Source of the DNA: Syntrophaceae bacterium
GTDB taxonomy: Bacteria > Desulfobacterota > Syntrophia > Syntrophales > UBA2185
Length of the DNA: 33,850 nucleotides
Direction of reading: 5' to 3'
NCBI GenBank assembly: GCA_003153775.1
Contig: PMBI01000043.1
Span: 1 to 33,850, forward strand
Below, piece after piece: positions 24,139 to 31,799 of the stretch. The position numbers and the translations under genes are program-made. The notes beneath the pieces were generated by a model. That model had not been told where the DNA came from. It saw nothing but the letters and a program-made list of their open reading frames with translations, and ran no database searches. Each line of letters opens with the position of its first letter. The stretch's first letter is position 1.

Positions 24139-24180
24139 ATGCGCCGAAAAAAGCATAATGAATTTTGTGCGGGAAGGTAA
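24139..24180 (+). CDS. Possible 13-residue mini-ORF before thiF-like gene
   Basis: An ATG at 24139, two bases after the FeeM-like stop, opens a 13-codon frame reading MRRKKHNEFCAGR and ending TAA at 24180, two bases before the ThiF-like ATG. GAGG lies eight to eleven bases upstream of the ATG, suitable as a ribosome-binding site. In microcin C systems a very short peptide gene precedes the ThiF-like mccB. Coding is unproven; such a short frame can arise by chance. Confidence 0.2.
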   Translation: MRRKKHNEFCAGR

Positions 24181-24182
24181 TT

Positions 24183-25082
24183 ATGACTTGGAAGGATATC
24201 GTCAACCGAGAGCAGGGGATCGTTAATTTTACGGAAGAGCTGATCTCCGTAATAGGAAGAACGCGCGTCCTTGTGATGGGAGCGGGGGGGAACGGTGCGG
24301 TTATCGACTTCCTCCTGCGCGTAGGCTACCAGCACTTTGTCATTGTAGATTTCGATGTGGTTGAGGCCACGAATCTGAACCGCCTTCCCTTCACGCCGGA
24401 ATATGTAGGCAGGGCCAAGACGGAGGCATGGAAGGAATATCTGGAGAAAGTCAATCCCGGTTGCAGTGTTACGACCTATAGCCGGAAGGTAACCCGGAAT
24501 GACGAGAAACGGGTGGAAGAAATTGTTTCCGCCGTGGACATTGTGGCCCTCGGGACATCAGACGCCGAGGCGAACCTTGTGGTCGCGCGGGTATGCCACA
24601 GGCTCCGGAAGCGGATGGTTATCGGTCCCGGCACCTCCAATTGCTGGATTGTCAGCACCGTAACCCATGAAGGCGATATCTCAATCGAGAGCGTGGGAAA
24701 ATTCGGCGTCGAACATCTTGATGTCCGAGACGTCGACTACCAGGCCCTCCTGCCCATGTACATGAAGATTTATATGTTCCCGGGACGGACGGAAAAGCTA
24801 TATCCGGAGACCCTGAAGAAGGTGCAGAGCCGGGAGATACCGCCCAGGAACTGCAAGATATTCGTTTCCATGGTGAATGCGGCGGCCTGCTGGGAGATCG
24901 TGAAGAATACGGCGGTGATGAACGGCATGACACTCGAGAACACGAAGGTAATAGAGTTCCCCATTATACAGGTCTTTGACCCCTTCAAGGGGAGTGCCTA
25001 CTATTACGACGCGGCAAAGGAGCAGATCGGGATACCGAACTGGCTTACCGGCAGGATAAGATGGCATCAGACGACGCGGTGA
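24183..25082 (+). CDS. ThiF/E1-like adenylating enzyme
   Basis: A 299-residue ATP-dependent activating enzyme of the ThiF/MoeB/MccB/E1 superfamily. The nucleotide site is VLVMGAGGNGA (about 35-45), followed by IVDFDVVEATNLNRLPF, where Asp and Asn-x-x-Arg contact ATP, and LGTSDAEANL with the conserved Asp. No CxxC zinc pairs like those of MoeB are visible, so a thiol-transfer role is less likely than simple adenylation. It would activate a C-terminal carboxylate of a peptide, ubiquitin-like protein or small acid. I chose the ATG at 24183, with GGAAGG upstream, rather than the TTG at 24165. No ubiquitin-like partner gene (ThiS/MoaD) is nearby. The neighbours suggest natural-product modification. 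Confidence 0.85.
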   Translation: MTWKDIVNREQGIVNFTEELISVIGRTRVLVMGAGGNGAVIDFLLRVGYQHFVIVDFDVVEATNLNRLPFTPEYVGRAKTEAWKEYLEKVNPGCSVTTYSRKVTRNDEKRVEEIVSAVDIVALGTSDAEANLVVARVCHRLRKRMVIGPGTSNCWIVSTVTHEGDISIESVGKFGVEHLDVRDVDYQALLPMYMKIYMFPGRTEKLYPETLKKVQSREIPPRNCKIFVSMVNAAACWEIVKNTAVMNGMTLENTKVIEFPIIQVFDPFKGSAYYYDAAKEQIGIPNWLTGRIRWHQTTR

Positions 25083-25087
25083 CCCCA

Positions 25088-25198
25088 ATGAGAGAAAAGC
25101 CATCGACCGCTGCAAGACATGGCGGGTGTGAGCCGCGCATCCCGGCAGGATTGGCGCCACGTGAGATCAGACGATGCTTGGCCGAGAGGTCGCCGTAG
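25088..25198 (+). CDS. Possible 36-residue small ORF between thiF-like and MFS genes
   Basis: An ATG five bases after the ThiF-like stop opens a 36-codon frame ending TAG at 25198, three bases before the MFS ATG. The peptide starts MREKPSTAARHGGCEPRI and has two Cys and many Arg. GGTGA before the ATG is only a weak ribosome-binding site. The tight fit between neighbours favours translation, but the region is GC-rich and open in several frames, so I rank it low. It could be a peptide substrate or simply leader-like spacer. Confidence 0.25.
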   Translation: MREKPSTAARHGGCEPRIPAGLAPREIRRCLAERSP

Positions 25199-25201
25199 AA
25201 T

Positions 25202-26392
25202 ATGCCTCCTTCCAGAAGCAACGGCGCCTTCGTCGTTCTCATAGCCGCCGCCATAGCGGTAGGTCAATTAGGTGTAAGTCTCTACCTGCCGGCAATACCG
25301 GGGATCGGCGCTGATCTCCGCATCTCTTCTTCCTGGATGTCCTTGACCCTCACCGTATATTTTGCCGGATTTGCGTTTTTCAATCTCTTCTCAGGCCCAT
25401 TCTCGGATGCCCTGGGAAGGCGTTTCATGATTCTCCGGGGTTTGGAAGTGTACGCTGTTGGCACTCTGCTCTGCGCCATGGCTACTGACATCACCATGCT
25501 CTTGGCAGGAAGAGCCCTCCAAGCCCTCGGCGCGGGTGTGGCCCCCGTGGTAGGCAAGGCCATGATCCAGGACACGTCGTCCGAGGATCGCACTGTGATG
25601 CTCATGGGCTGGCTGGGGGCCGCCATATCGATAACCCCGGCGGTCGCTCCTTTCCTTGGCGGCATTATAACTGAACATTTAAGATGGCAATGGACATTCT
25701 GGTCACTACTTATCTTTAATGCAGTCGTCTGGATTCTTAATTTCTCCCTGCTCAAGGAAACCCTTCCCTCCCCTTCCTCCCGCCGCATTGCGGTTATCTC
25801 TGTCCTTAAGACCTATCGGAATTTCCTTGGAAACCGGATCTACATGGGATACGTTCTCCTTCTCGGTGCATGCTTCGGTGGTTTGGGGGCTTACTATACG
25901 GCATCGCCCTTCATCTTCATCAGTGGTTTTCGCATGAGCCCTTCTTCCTACGGCCTGATCACCCTGATAGCTGCGACGGGCTTTATCATGGGCAACATTG
26001 GTGCGGGATACATCGTTCGCAATAGACCATCAGGGCGAATATTCTCTGCAGGGGAAGTCATTCTGCTGATAGGGGCTCTCGGGATGTTTTGCATGCCGAG
26101 GGAGATGGTCACGGTGACAACGATTTTGGGAATGACCTTTCTCTTTACCGTGGGTTTCGGTATAATCTTTCCCATAGCGACGAAAGAGGCTCTCGGTTGT
26201 TATGTGGCGCAGACAGGCGCGGCAGCCGCACTGATCGGGTTTTTCCAACTCGGCGGATCCGCGCTCAGCAGCCTTGCCGTAGGCTTCCTGCAAGCCCGGG
26301 GCGTCTCTTCTTACAGTGCCATGGCCTCCGTCATGTTTCTATTTGTCGCTCTTGCACTTGCCAACATTCACCGCATACAGCGCGGCAGATGA
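25202..26392 (+). CDS. MFS exporter, Bcr/CflA drug-resistance family
   Basis: A 396-residue inner-membrane transporter of the major facilitator superfamily with about 12 hydrophobic segments. The first helix ends VSLYLPAIPGI, and the loop 2-3 motif is GPFSDALGRRFMIL. GRALQALGAG and AAISITPAVAPFLGG (motif C-like, antiporter signature) place it with Bcr/CflA proton-driven exporters, which pump drugs, peptides or sulfonamides. It follows the ThiF-like gene by about 120 bp and is probably in its operon. By position it would export the product of the FeeM/ThiF-like enzymes, much as MccC exports microcin C. AGAGG 12 bases upstream of the ATG is a weak site; a coupled small ORF may help. Confidence 0.9.
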   Translation: MPPSRSNGAFVVLIAAAIAVGQLGVSLYLPAIPGIGADLRISSSWMSLTLTVYFAGFAFFNLFSGPFSDALGRRFMILRGLEVYAVGTLLCAMATDITMLLAGRALQALGAGVAPVVGKAMIQDTSSEDRTVMLMGWLGAAISITPAVAPFLGGIITEHLRWQWTFWSLLIFNAVVWILNFSLLKETLPSPSSRRIAVISVLKTYRNFLGNRIYMGYVLLLGACFGGLGAYYTASPFIFISGFRMSPSSYGLITLIAATGFIMGNIGAGYIVRNRPSGRIFSAGEVILLIGALGMFCMPREMVTVTTILGMTFLFTVGFGIIFPIATKEALGCYVAQTGAAAALIGFFQLGGSALSSLAVGFLQARGVSSYSAMASVMFLFVALALANIHRIQRGR

Positions 26393-26458
26393 GCGGATAT
26401 AACTGTTTCGATTTTTTTTATTGCTCCATATGTTGCTGACGAGAAAGGAGGTAAGGAA

Positions 26459-27091
26459 ATGAAAAAAATATGCATGGTTTCAGGTCTGGCAGCAATTCTT
26501 GTCTTTATTTCACTACCGCTCGGGGCGAAAGAAGTGAGAGGCCCCATGAAACCGATCGCCCCTCTCATGATCGAACACCGTCTCATCGAGCGCATGGTTG
26601 GAGTAATGGAGGACTATGTGGCTTCCGCACAGGGAAGCAAAAAAGTGAACCCCGCTTTCGTCGACATGGTGTGCGATTTTTTCAGAACATACGGGGATAG
26701 GACACACCACGGGAAGGAAGAGGATATCCTCTTTGTTCGATTGGCCAAGAAGAACCTCTCAGACGACCATAGGAAGATGTTGAATAGGCTCATAAATGAA
26801 CACGTTCAGGCAAGGAAAATGATAGCGAAGCTGGCACAGGCCAGGGAAACATACGTAAGAGGGGATGAAGATGCCGGCAGTGATATCCTGAACAGCCTGA
26901 AAGCGATCACAGTTCTTTATAGAAAACACATCGAACTTGAGGACAAACATTTTTTCATTCCGTGTCTGCAATATTTCACGAAGGACGAGATGGACGCTAT
27001 GCTAAGCGATATGTGGGAATATGACAGGAACATGATTCATGTAAAATACAAGGAAGTTGTGGGACAGGCCGGAGACTTGATCATCAAGTGA
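26459..27091 (+). CDS. Exported hemerythrin-domain protein
   Basis: A 210-residue predicted periplasmic O2-binding diiron protein. A Sec signal peptide (1-23, ending LPLGA) is followed by a hemerythrin HHE domain. Iron ligands are offered by His in IEHRLIERM, HHGKEED, NEHVQARK and HIELEDKHFF, spaced as in the family, with the Glu in GKEED. A perfect ribosome-binding site, AAAGGAGG, stands eight bases before the ATG. Most bacterial hemerythrins are cytoplasmic; export here suggests capture of O2 or iron in the periplasm. The Tat-exported rubredoxin gene follows in the same direction and may supply electrons. Signal export is predicted, not shown. Confidence 0.88.
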   Translation: MKKICMVSGLAAILVFISLPLGAKEVRGPMKPIAPLMIEHRLIERMVGVMEDYVASAQGSKKVNPAFVDMVCDFFRTYGDRTHHGKEEDILFVRLAKKNLSDDHRKMLNRLINEHVQARKMIAKLAQARETYVRGDEDAGSDILNSLKAITVLYRKHIELEDKHFFIPCLQYFTKDEMDAMLSDMWEYDRNMIHVKYKEVVGQAGDLIIK

Positions 27092-27153
27092 TGCGTGCAT
27101 AAGCTCCGCCTTTCCCAACGAAGCTCTCATGCAAGACTACCGGAGGAAATACC

Positions 27154-27453
27154 ATGAAAAACATATGGGACACCCTGAGCCGCCGCCAGTTCATAAAATC
27201 AGCAGCCTTGACCTTTTTCGGGCTCTTGTCTTTCATACTTTCGGGTCTTCCCGAAAGAGCGAGAGCACAGTCAGGAACGGACGCTCCCGCCATGTCCAAG
27301 TATATCTGCGAGATCTGCGGTTACATTTATGACCCGGAAAAGGGAGACCCTTCAGCAGGCATTCCGGCCGGAACTTCCTTTGAAAAACTGCCGGACAGCT
27401 GGAGATGCCCGATCTGCGGCGTTGATAAGACGATGTTCAAGAAAATGAACTGA
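27154..27453 (+). CDS. Tat-exported rubredoxin
   Basis: A 99-residue protein: Tat signal ([13 protein letters not shown] at residues 9-21, ending ARAQ near 39), short linker, then a complete rubredoxin domain. The iron ligands are the Cys of [10 protein letters not shown] and RCPICGVDK. Typical [22 protein letters not shown] is intact. Rubredoxins are almost always cytoplasmic; folded export through Tat is sensible because the iron centre must be built first. GGAGG lies upstream of the ATG. Paired with the exported hemerythrin 62 bp before it, it suggests an outside-facing oxygen-reduction or electron-carrier role. The partner reductase is not seen nearby. Confidence 0.92.
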   Translation: MKNIWDTLSRRQFIKSAALTFFGLLSFILSGLPERARAQSGTDAPAMSKYICEICGYIYDPEKGDPSAGIPAGTSFEKLPDSWRCPICGVDKTMFKKMN

Positions 27454-27479
27454 GAGTCTGACAAAGCAGGGATCAGGGG

Positions 27480-28232
27480 TTAGAGATCTCTGGCCAGACG
27501 AAACCCTATGTCATTGGACTGCACGACCGCATAGTCTTCACTGCGAAAGGTGCACTGCAGGGTCGTTGTGCTGCCGAGCCAGGCACCGCCCCGCAAGACC
27601 TTGTGCTGCGCGGATGAGGCGCCCTTCGGGTCTATCACCTTGCCTGTCGGATAATCATCGTACCAGTCCTGACACCATTCCAGAACATTGCCGTGCATGT
27701 CATAAAAACCCCAGGCATTGGGTTTCTTCGTAGATACAGGATGCGTCTTTCTATCTGAATTGGCATCATACCAGGCATAGTCTCCAAATTCATCTTTCTT
27801 CGCGCCAGGCGCGTCTTTCACTGCGGAGCCCGCCTCACAGGCAAACTCCCACTCCGCCTCCGTAGGCAGGCGATATTTTTTTACCCCTTCTTTCTGGTTG
27901 ATGCGCCTGATAAATTCCTGAACATCAACCCAGGAAATATTCTCCACCGGGCAGTCATCGCCACAGGCGTTGAACAATGAGGGATTGCTTCCCATGATTT
28001 TCCGCCATTGTCCCTGAGTCACCTCCGTCACCTGCATGTAATAAGGCTTGCTGATTACAACCTGGTGCTTTACAGCAGCCCCCATCATGAACGTCCCTCC
28101 CGGAATCAATACAAATCCCGCTCCAATCGTGGGACTGGTGAAGCTCTTATCTTGTGCTGCAGCATCAATGGCAAAGGACGAGGCGGCTATCAGCATGGCC
28201 ATCATGACAAAAAAACGAAATATCCTTTTCAT
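27480..28232 (-). CDS. SUMF1/formylglycine-generating-enzyme-fold protein, exported
   Basis: A 250-residue protein with a signal peptide (1-27, ending DAAAQ) and a SUMF1-type domain. Landmarks are FVLIPGGTFMMG, MQVTEVTQGQWRKIMG, VENISWVDVQEFIRRIN, RLPTEAEWEFACEAG, WGFYDMHGNVLEWCQDWY and VLRGGAW, then FRSEDY and IGFRLARDL. In formylglycine-generating enzymes two Cys in the C-terminal region oxidise sulfatases; here only one Cys (LQCTFRSEDY) is seen there. It is therefore likely to be one of the many SUMF1-fold proteins with another role, and no sulfatase gene is near. It converges with the rubredoxin gene, stops 27 bp apart. Confidence 0.88.
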   Translation of the reverse strand: MKRIFRFFVMMAMLIAASSFAIDAAAQDKSFTSPTIGAGFVLIPGGTFMMGAAVKHQVVISKPYYMQVTEVTQGQWRKIMGSNPSLFNACGDDCPVENISWVDVQEFIRRINQKEGVKKYRLPTEAEWEFACEAGSAVKDAPGAKKDEFGDYAWYDANSDRKTHPVSTKKPNAWGFYDMHGNVLEWCQDWYDDYPTGKVIDPKGASSAQHKVLRGGAWLGSTTTLQCTFRSEDYAVVQSNDIGFRLARDL

Positions 28233-28349
28233 GATCCACTTCCTCGGGTCAAATATCTGCTCTGCAAAAGAAATGTGTACAGGTCAGTCTTTAGAGGAAA
28301 TTATCACAGAGAGTTTATGAATGCAAATGCCCTCTTTTGACCCGTTTCT

Positions 28350-29936
28350 TCAAGAAACAATCTTTTGTGCAGCCCTGATCCCATCCAGGGCGGAACTGAT
28401 GATCCCGCCTGCATACCCGGCGCCTTCGCCGCAGGGATAGAGACCGGCTACATTGACACTCTGGCAGTCCGGGCCTCTCAATATCCGGACCGGCGACGAT
28501 GTCCTGGTCTCCACACCGATCAACGTCGCCTCCTCCGTGACGAATCCCCGCATCTTCCTGTCAAACTCCATGATGCCCTGTCTTAATGCCTCGACTGCAA
28601 AAAGAGGCAGGGCCTCACGCAACATTGCAGGCTTCACTCCGGGAACAAAGCTCGTCCTGTTGATGGTTGTCCCTTCTGAGTCTTTTATAAAATCCACCAA
28701 GCCTTGCGCGGGCGCGTAATAATTTTCTCCACCCAGGACAAAGGCCTTCTCCTCCCATTGTCGCCGAAACGAGAGGCCGCGGAGCGGATGGGGTGCGGTA
28801 TCCGAGAAATCCTCGCAGCGGACAGCAACCACGACGGCGCTGTTGGCATACGGACTTCCCCTCCGGCGGCGGCTCATGCCATTGGTGACAACTGTCCTCT
28901 CCCCCGAACTGCACCCGATAACCGATCCGCCGGGACACATGCAAAACGTATAGACGGACCGGTTCATCTGAGGGAGCCTGGCCGTAAGGAAATAGTCCGC
29001 AGGAGGCAGGTCCGGATGCCCGCGCCACTTGCCGTACTGGATCTCATCGATCAGTTCCTGGGGATGTTCCGCCCGCAAGCCGATGGCAAAGGGCTTCGGC
29101 TCCAAAGCCACACCGAGCTCATACAGCCTGCCGTACGTGTCTTCCGCACTCTGACCCGCGGCAAGAACCAGATGATCCGTCTTTATCTCTTCACTGCCTC
29201 TGACAACAATCCCCTCGAGCCTCCGGCGGTAAAGCAAAAAATCTGTGACCTTGGCCTCGAAGCGAACCTCACAACCCAGTTCAATGAGTCTCTTTCTGAG
29301 ATTGATCACCACTTCCCTCAGCCTGTCGGTCCCTACGTGCGGCTTTGCATCAAACATAATTTCCGATGGAGCGCCTGCATCGACAAGCCTCGTCTTGATC
29401 CAAGCCGTGAATGGATTCGTAATACGGCTCGTCAGTTTCCCGTCAGAAAATGTACCCGCTCCGCCTTCCCCGAAATGGACATGACTCTCCGTATTCAGAA
29501 TACCCTTGTCCCAGAAAGCCTGGACATCGGCTATGCGCTCGGTGGCGCTTTTCCCCCGTTCGAGGAGAAGTACAGGAATGCCTCTCTCCGCAAGGGTGAG
29601 GGCTGCGAAGATACCGGCCGGGCCGCATCCAACGATGATGGGCCTTTTGCCCGTCCTTATCCTTGCCGGTGATAGGAGCGGTTTCTTGCCCTCGTCGATC
29701 ACCTCTATCTTTACACCTGCTTTACCGGTCGCCTCGACGCCATCCGGCGTGGACACATCCACAGAATAAATGAAGCGAGGCGGTTTTCTTCTCCTTGCAT
29801 CGATTGATTTCCTGACCACAGTCAGAGATGAAACATCTGCATCCGGGATGCGTAAAATGGCTGCAACTTTCCTTTTCAATACGTCCTCTCCCTCGCCAAG
29901 GGAAAGTACGAGACCTGTGATCCTCAGTTTCCGCAC
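28350..29936 (-). CDS. COG2509-type FAD-dependent dehydrogenase
   Basis: A 528-residue flavoprotein of the widespread, uncharacterised FAD-dependent dehydrogenase family (COG2509). An N-terminal domain (1-95, starting MRKLRITGLVLSL) precedes the FAD fold at about 100, PIIVGCGPAGIFAALTLAERG. Family-typical segments are SHVHFGEGGAGTFSDGKL, HVGTDRLREVVINLR and CMCPGGSVIGCSSGE; the end, YPCGEGAGYAGGIISSALDG, closes the FAD site. Substrate is unknown for the family. It is transcribed away from the NusG-like gene, 95 bp apart, so the promoter lies in 29937-30031. No further operon partner. Confidence 0.88.
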   Translation of the reverse strand: MRKLRITGLVLSLGEGEDVLKRKVAAILRIPDADVSSLTVVRKSIDARRRKPPRFIYSVDVSTPDGVEATGKAGVKIEVIDEGKKPLLSPARIRTGKRPIIVGCGPAGIFAALTLAERGIPVLLLERGKSATERIADVQAFWDKGILNTESHVHFGEGGAGTFSDGKLTSRITNPFTAWIKTRLVDAGAPSEIMFDAKPHVGTDRLREVVINLRKRLIELGCEVRFEAKVTDFLLYRRRLEGIVVRGSEEIKTDHLVLAAGQSAEDTYGRLYELGVALEPKPFAIGLRAEHPQELIDEIQYGKWRGHPDLPPADYFLTARLPQMNRSVYTFCMCPGGSVIGCSSGERTVVTNGMSRRRRGSPYANSAVVVAVRCEDFSDTAPHPLRGLSFRRQWEEKAFVLGGENYYAPAQGLVDFIKDSEGTTINRTSFVPGVKPAMLREALPLFAVEALRQGIMEFDRKMRGFVTEEATLIGVETRTSSPVRILRGPDCQSVNVAGLYPCGEGAGYAGGIISSALDGIRAAQKIVS

Positions 29937-30031
29937 AATTTCACCGTTGAAAAAATATTGTGATTAGTGTAAATGAAAAAACCCCCTCATGGGATACCCT
30001 GAAGAAAGAGTGACTGACTGAGAAATCCGCT

Positions 30032-30535
30032 ATGCCATGGTACGCAGTTCATACACGCAGCCGTCATGAAGACCGCGTATATGCCGGCCTCGCCCAGAAA
30101 TCGGTCCGCGCCTTTCTGCCTAAAATAGAGATGTGGAGCCGGCGCAAGGACAGGCGCAAAAAGATCGAAATTCCCATGTTCCCGGGGTACCTCTTCGTGG
30201 AGCTTTTCTCCCTCGACAGCGAAACGAAGTTGAATGTTCTCAAAACTTTCGGCGTTGTCCGGATACTCGGAAACCCGAAAGGGGCCGAGCCGATACCGGT
30301 TCCCGACGCCAAGATAGAAGCCATCCGGCGCATAATCGAGTCAAAAGTGGAAGTGCAGCAGATCCAGTACCCAAAGGTCGGAGAACCGGCCCTGATCACT
30401 GACGGACCTTTCACCGGCATTGAAGGAGTGGTTGTCAGCACGGATTATAGCAAAGAACTCTTCGTCATATCCATCGAGCTTCTCCAGCGGTCGGTAGCCA
30501 TAAAGCTCGAGGGCTTCCAGATAAAAAAGATATAA
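30032..30535 (+). CDS. NusG paralog (RfaH/UpxY-like antiterminator)
   Basis: A 167-residue NusG-family protein. The N-terminal NGN domain opens MPWYAVHTRSRHEDRVY and has FPGYLFVEL; the C-terminal KOW domain contains GEPALITDGPFTGIEGVVV. Housekeeping NusG is usually next to secE and rplK, which are not here, so this is likely a specialised paralog of the RfaH/UpxY/LoaP sort that binds RNA polymerase and assists transcription of long operons, often for polysaccharides. No such operon follows: the next plus-strand gene is the GTPase at 31800. No ops-like element was identified. The ribosome-binding site is weak (TGAG). Confidence 0.88.
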   Translation: MPWYAVHTRSRHEDRVYAGLAQKSVRAFLPKIEMWSRRKDRRKKIEIPMFPGYLFVELFSLDSETKLNVLKTFGVVRILGNPKGAEPIPVPDAKIEAIRRIIESKVEVQQIQYPKVGEPALITDGPFTGIEGVVVSTDYSKELFVISIELLQRSVAIKLEGFQIKKI

Positions 30536-30602
30536 GCACTGCGCCTTCCAGGAATTGCCGTCACTCTATCAGAGCGGACATCATTATTGTCGCAGATAAT
30601 CA

Positions 30603-31610
30603 TCAAGACTCCCGACCATCAAATGCCGCCATTGCTTCCTCGAAGAGAACATCTCCGGCCCCTTTGTATTTCGGAGAATAATGGAAGAGTGTGATTCTCT
30701 TCGCCCCCGCCCTGCGAGCCAATAAACCTGCCTGGCGCGCAGTCAAGTGATACTTCTCCGCTGCTTTATCCGCGTCTTCATGAAGGAACGTCGCTTCTAT
30801 GAACATCAAGTCCGAGCCATCAGCCAATTCGACGATCTTTCGCGCATTATCTTCGTTATAGACGGCGTCAGTGATGTAGGTGATCTTCTGGCCCGGCGTC
30901 ATCTTCACGATTGTCTCCTTCAATTCGCCCAAGGGAATGAATTTTTCTCCCGCCTCCTGTCTGCCTTCTTTCCACCACACGCGTACAGGCGTATCATCGG
31001 GGTCGCCCCGAAGAATCCGGTCTTTCAAGTCCATCAGCCACGCCCCGACAGGCAGCCCCATTTCGAGCAGGGTATTCTTCTTTATATTGACGCGGCTCCT
31101 TTCTTCAAATGTGTATGCGAGACACGGAATTTTATGATCGAGGAATTCGCCTTTGACGGCAAAGGAGCTGTTCTCAACGAGGGTGCCGGCAAATTTTTCA
31201 CTCGCATCCTGGATCTCCGGTTCAAAGGCCTTCCGGCAGTGATACGTTCTCAGCAATTTATGTCCCGGATGAACTTCCGTAACATGGAGGGCAAAATCAT
31301 TGGTGTAGTTCTCGACAAGATTCCAGGTATAGGCGTTGATCTTGTTTTCTATCTGCCGGTGGAAACCGGGAGGGCCGAACATGGAGATATGGCAGTCGCG
31401 GCCCAAACATACCCGGAGCAGAAAATCGAATCCTATGAAGTGATCCATATGCGTGTGAGAAACGAAGATATGATTGATCTTGAGAAGTTTTCTCGGACTC
31501 AGATTGTGAAGATCACCGAGGTCGAAAAGAATGGCGGAGCGTCTATACTTGAATTCTACGTATACCCCCGGGTCGCCGAAGGGATCATTGATCAGATGGG
31601 CGCTGAACAT
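30603..31610 (-). CDS. Metallo-beta-lactamase-fold hydrolase, ribonuclease Z-like
   Basis: A 335-residue metallo-hydrolase. The metal motif is SHTHMDHFIGF near residue 52, and the C-terminal part has FIEATFLHEDADKA and HLTARQAGLLARRAGAKRITLFHYSP, matching RNase Z and its relatives. It may process tRNA 3' ends or be a paralog with other substrates; the insert of about 70 residues between the metal motifs is longer than in compact RNase Z. It is a single gene between the NusG paralog (convergent) and the GTPase (divergent). RNA processing is the best guess. Confidence 0.82.
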   Translation of the reverse strand: MFSAHLINDPFGDPGVYVEFKYRRSAILFDLGDLHNLSPRKLLKINHIFVSHTHMDHFIGFDFLLRVCLGRDCHISMFGPPGFHRQIENKINAYTWNLVENYTNDFALHVTEVHPGHKLLRTYHCRKAFEPEIQDASEKFAGTLVENSSFAVKGEFLDHKIPCLAYTFEERSRVNIKKNTLLEMGLPVGAWLMDLKDRILRGDPDDTPVRVWWKEGRQEAGEKFIPLGELKETIVKMTPGQKITYITDAVYNEDNARKIVELADGSDLMFIEATFLHEDADKAAEKYHLTARQAGLLARRAGAKRITLFHYSPKYKGAGDVLFEEAMAAFDGRES

Positions 31611-31730
31611 ATAATTTCCGTCTCAGAGAAAGTATCATGACAATGCTTCTTCATATCGACAGCCGCTTGGGCTATGACGCAGTATCAAGTCCAACACGTT
31701 TAGAATATCATGATTTTCAATAAATTCAAC

Positions 31731-31760
31731 TTGACTTTCGCAGGTGAGTACGAAAATACT
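31731..31760 (+). promoter_or_regulatory. Candidate sigma-70 promoter for GTPase operon
   Basis: TTGACT (31731-31736) and AATACT (31755-31760) are separated by 18 bases. The predicted start is about 33 bases before the ATG at 31800, which has AAGGAGAT upstream. Confidence 0.4.
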
Positions 31761-31799
31761 TGTTTACTGTTACAGCGGATTAGAAGGAGATAACGGTTC

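Noticed and set aside
28704-29672. Plus-strand ORF of 322 codons antisense to the COG2509-type flavoprotein
   Set aside because: No family resemblance; the opposite strand has full-length FAD motifs.
30747-31640. Plus-strand ORF of 297 codons opposite the RNase Z-like gene
   Set aside because: The minus-strand gene has the metal-binding HTHMDH motif and normal length; the plus frame shows nothing recognisable.
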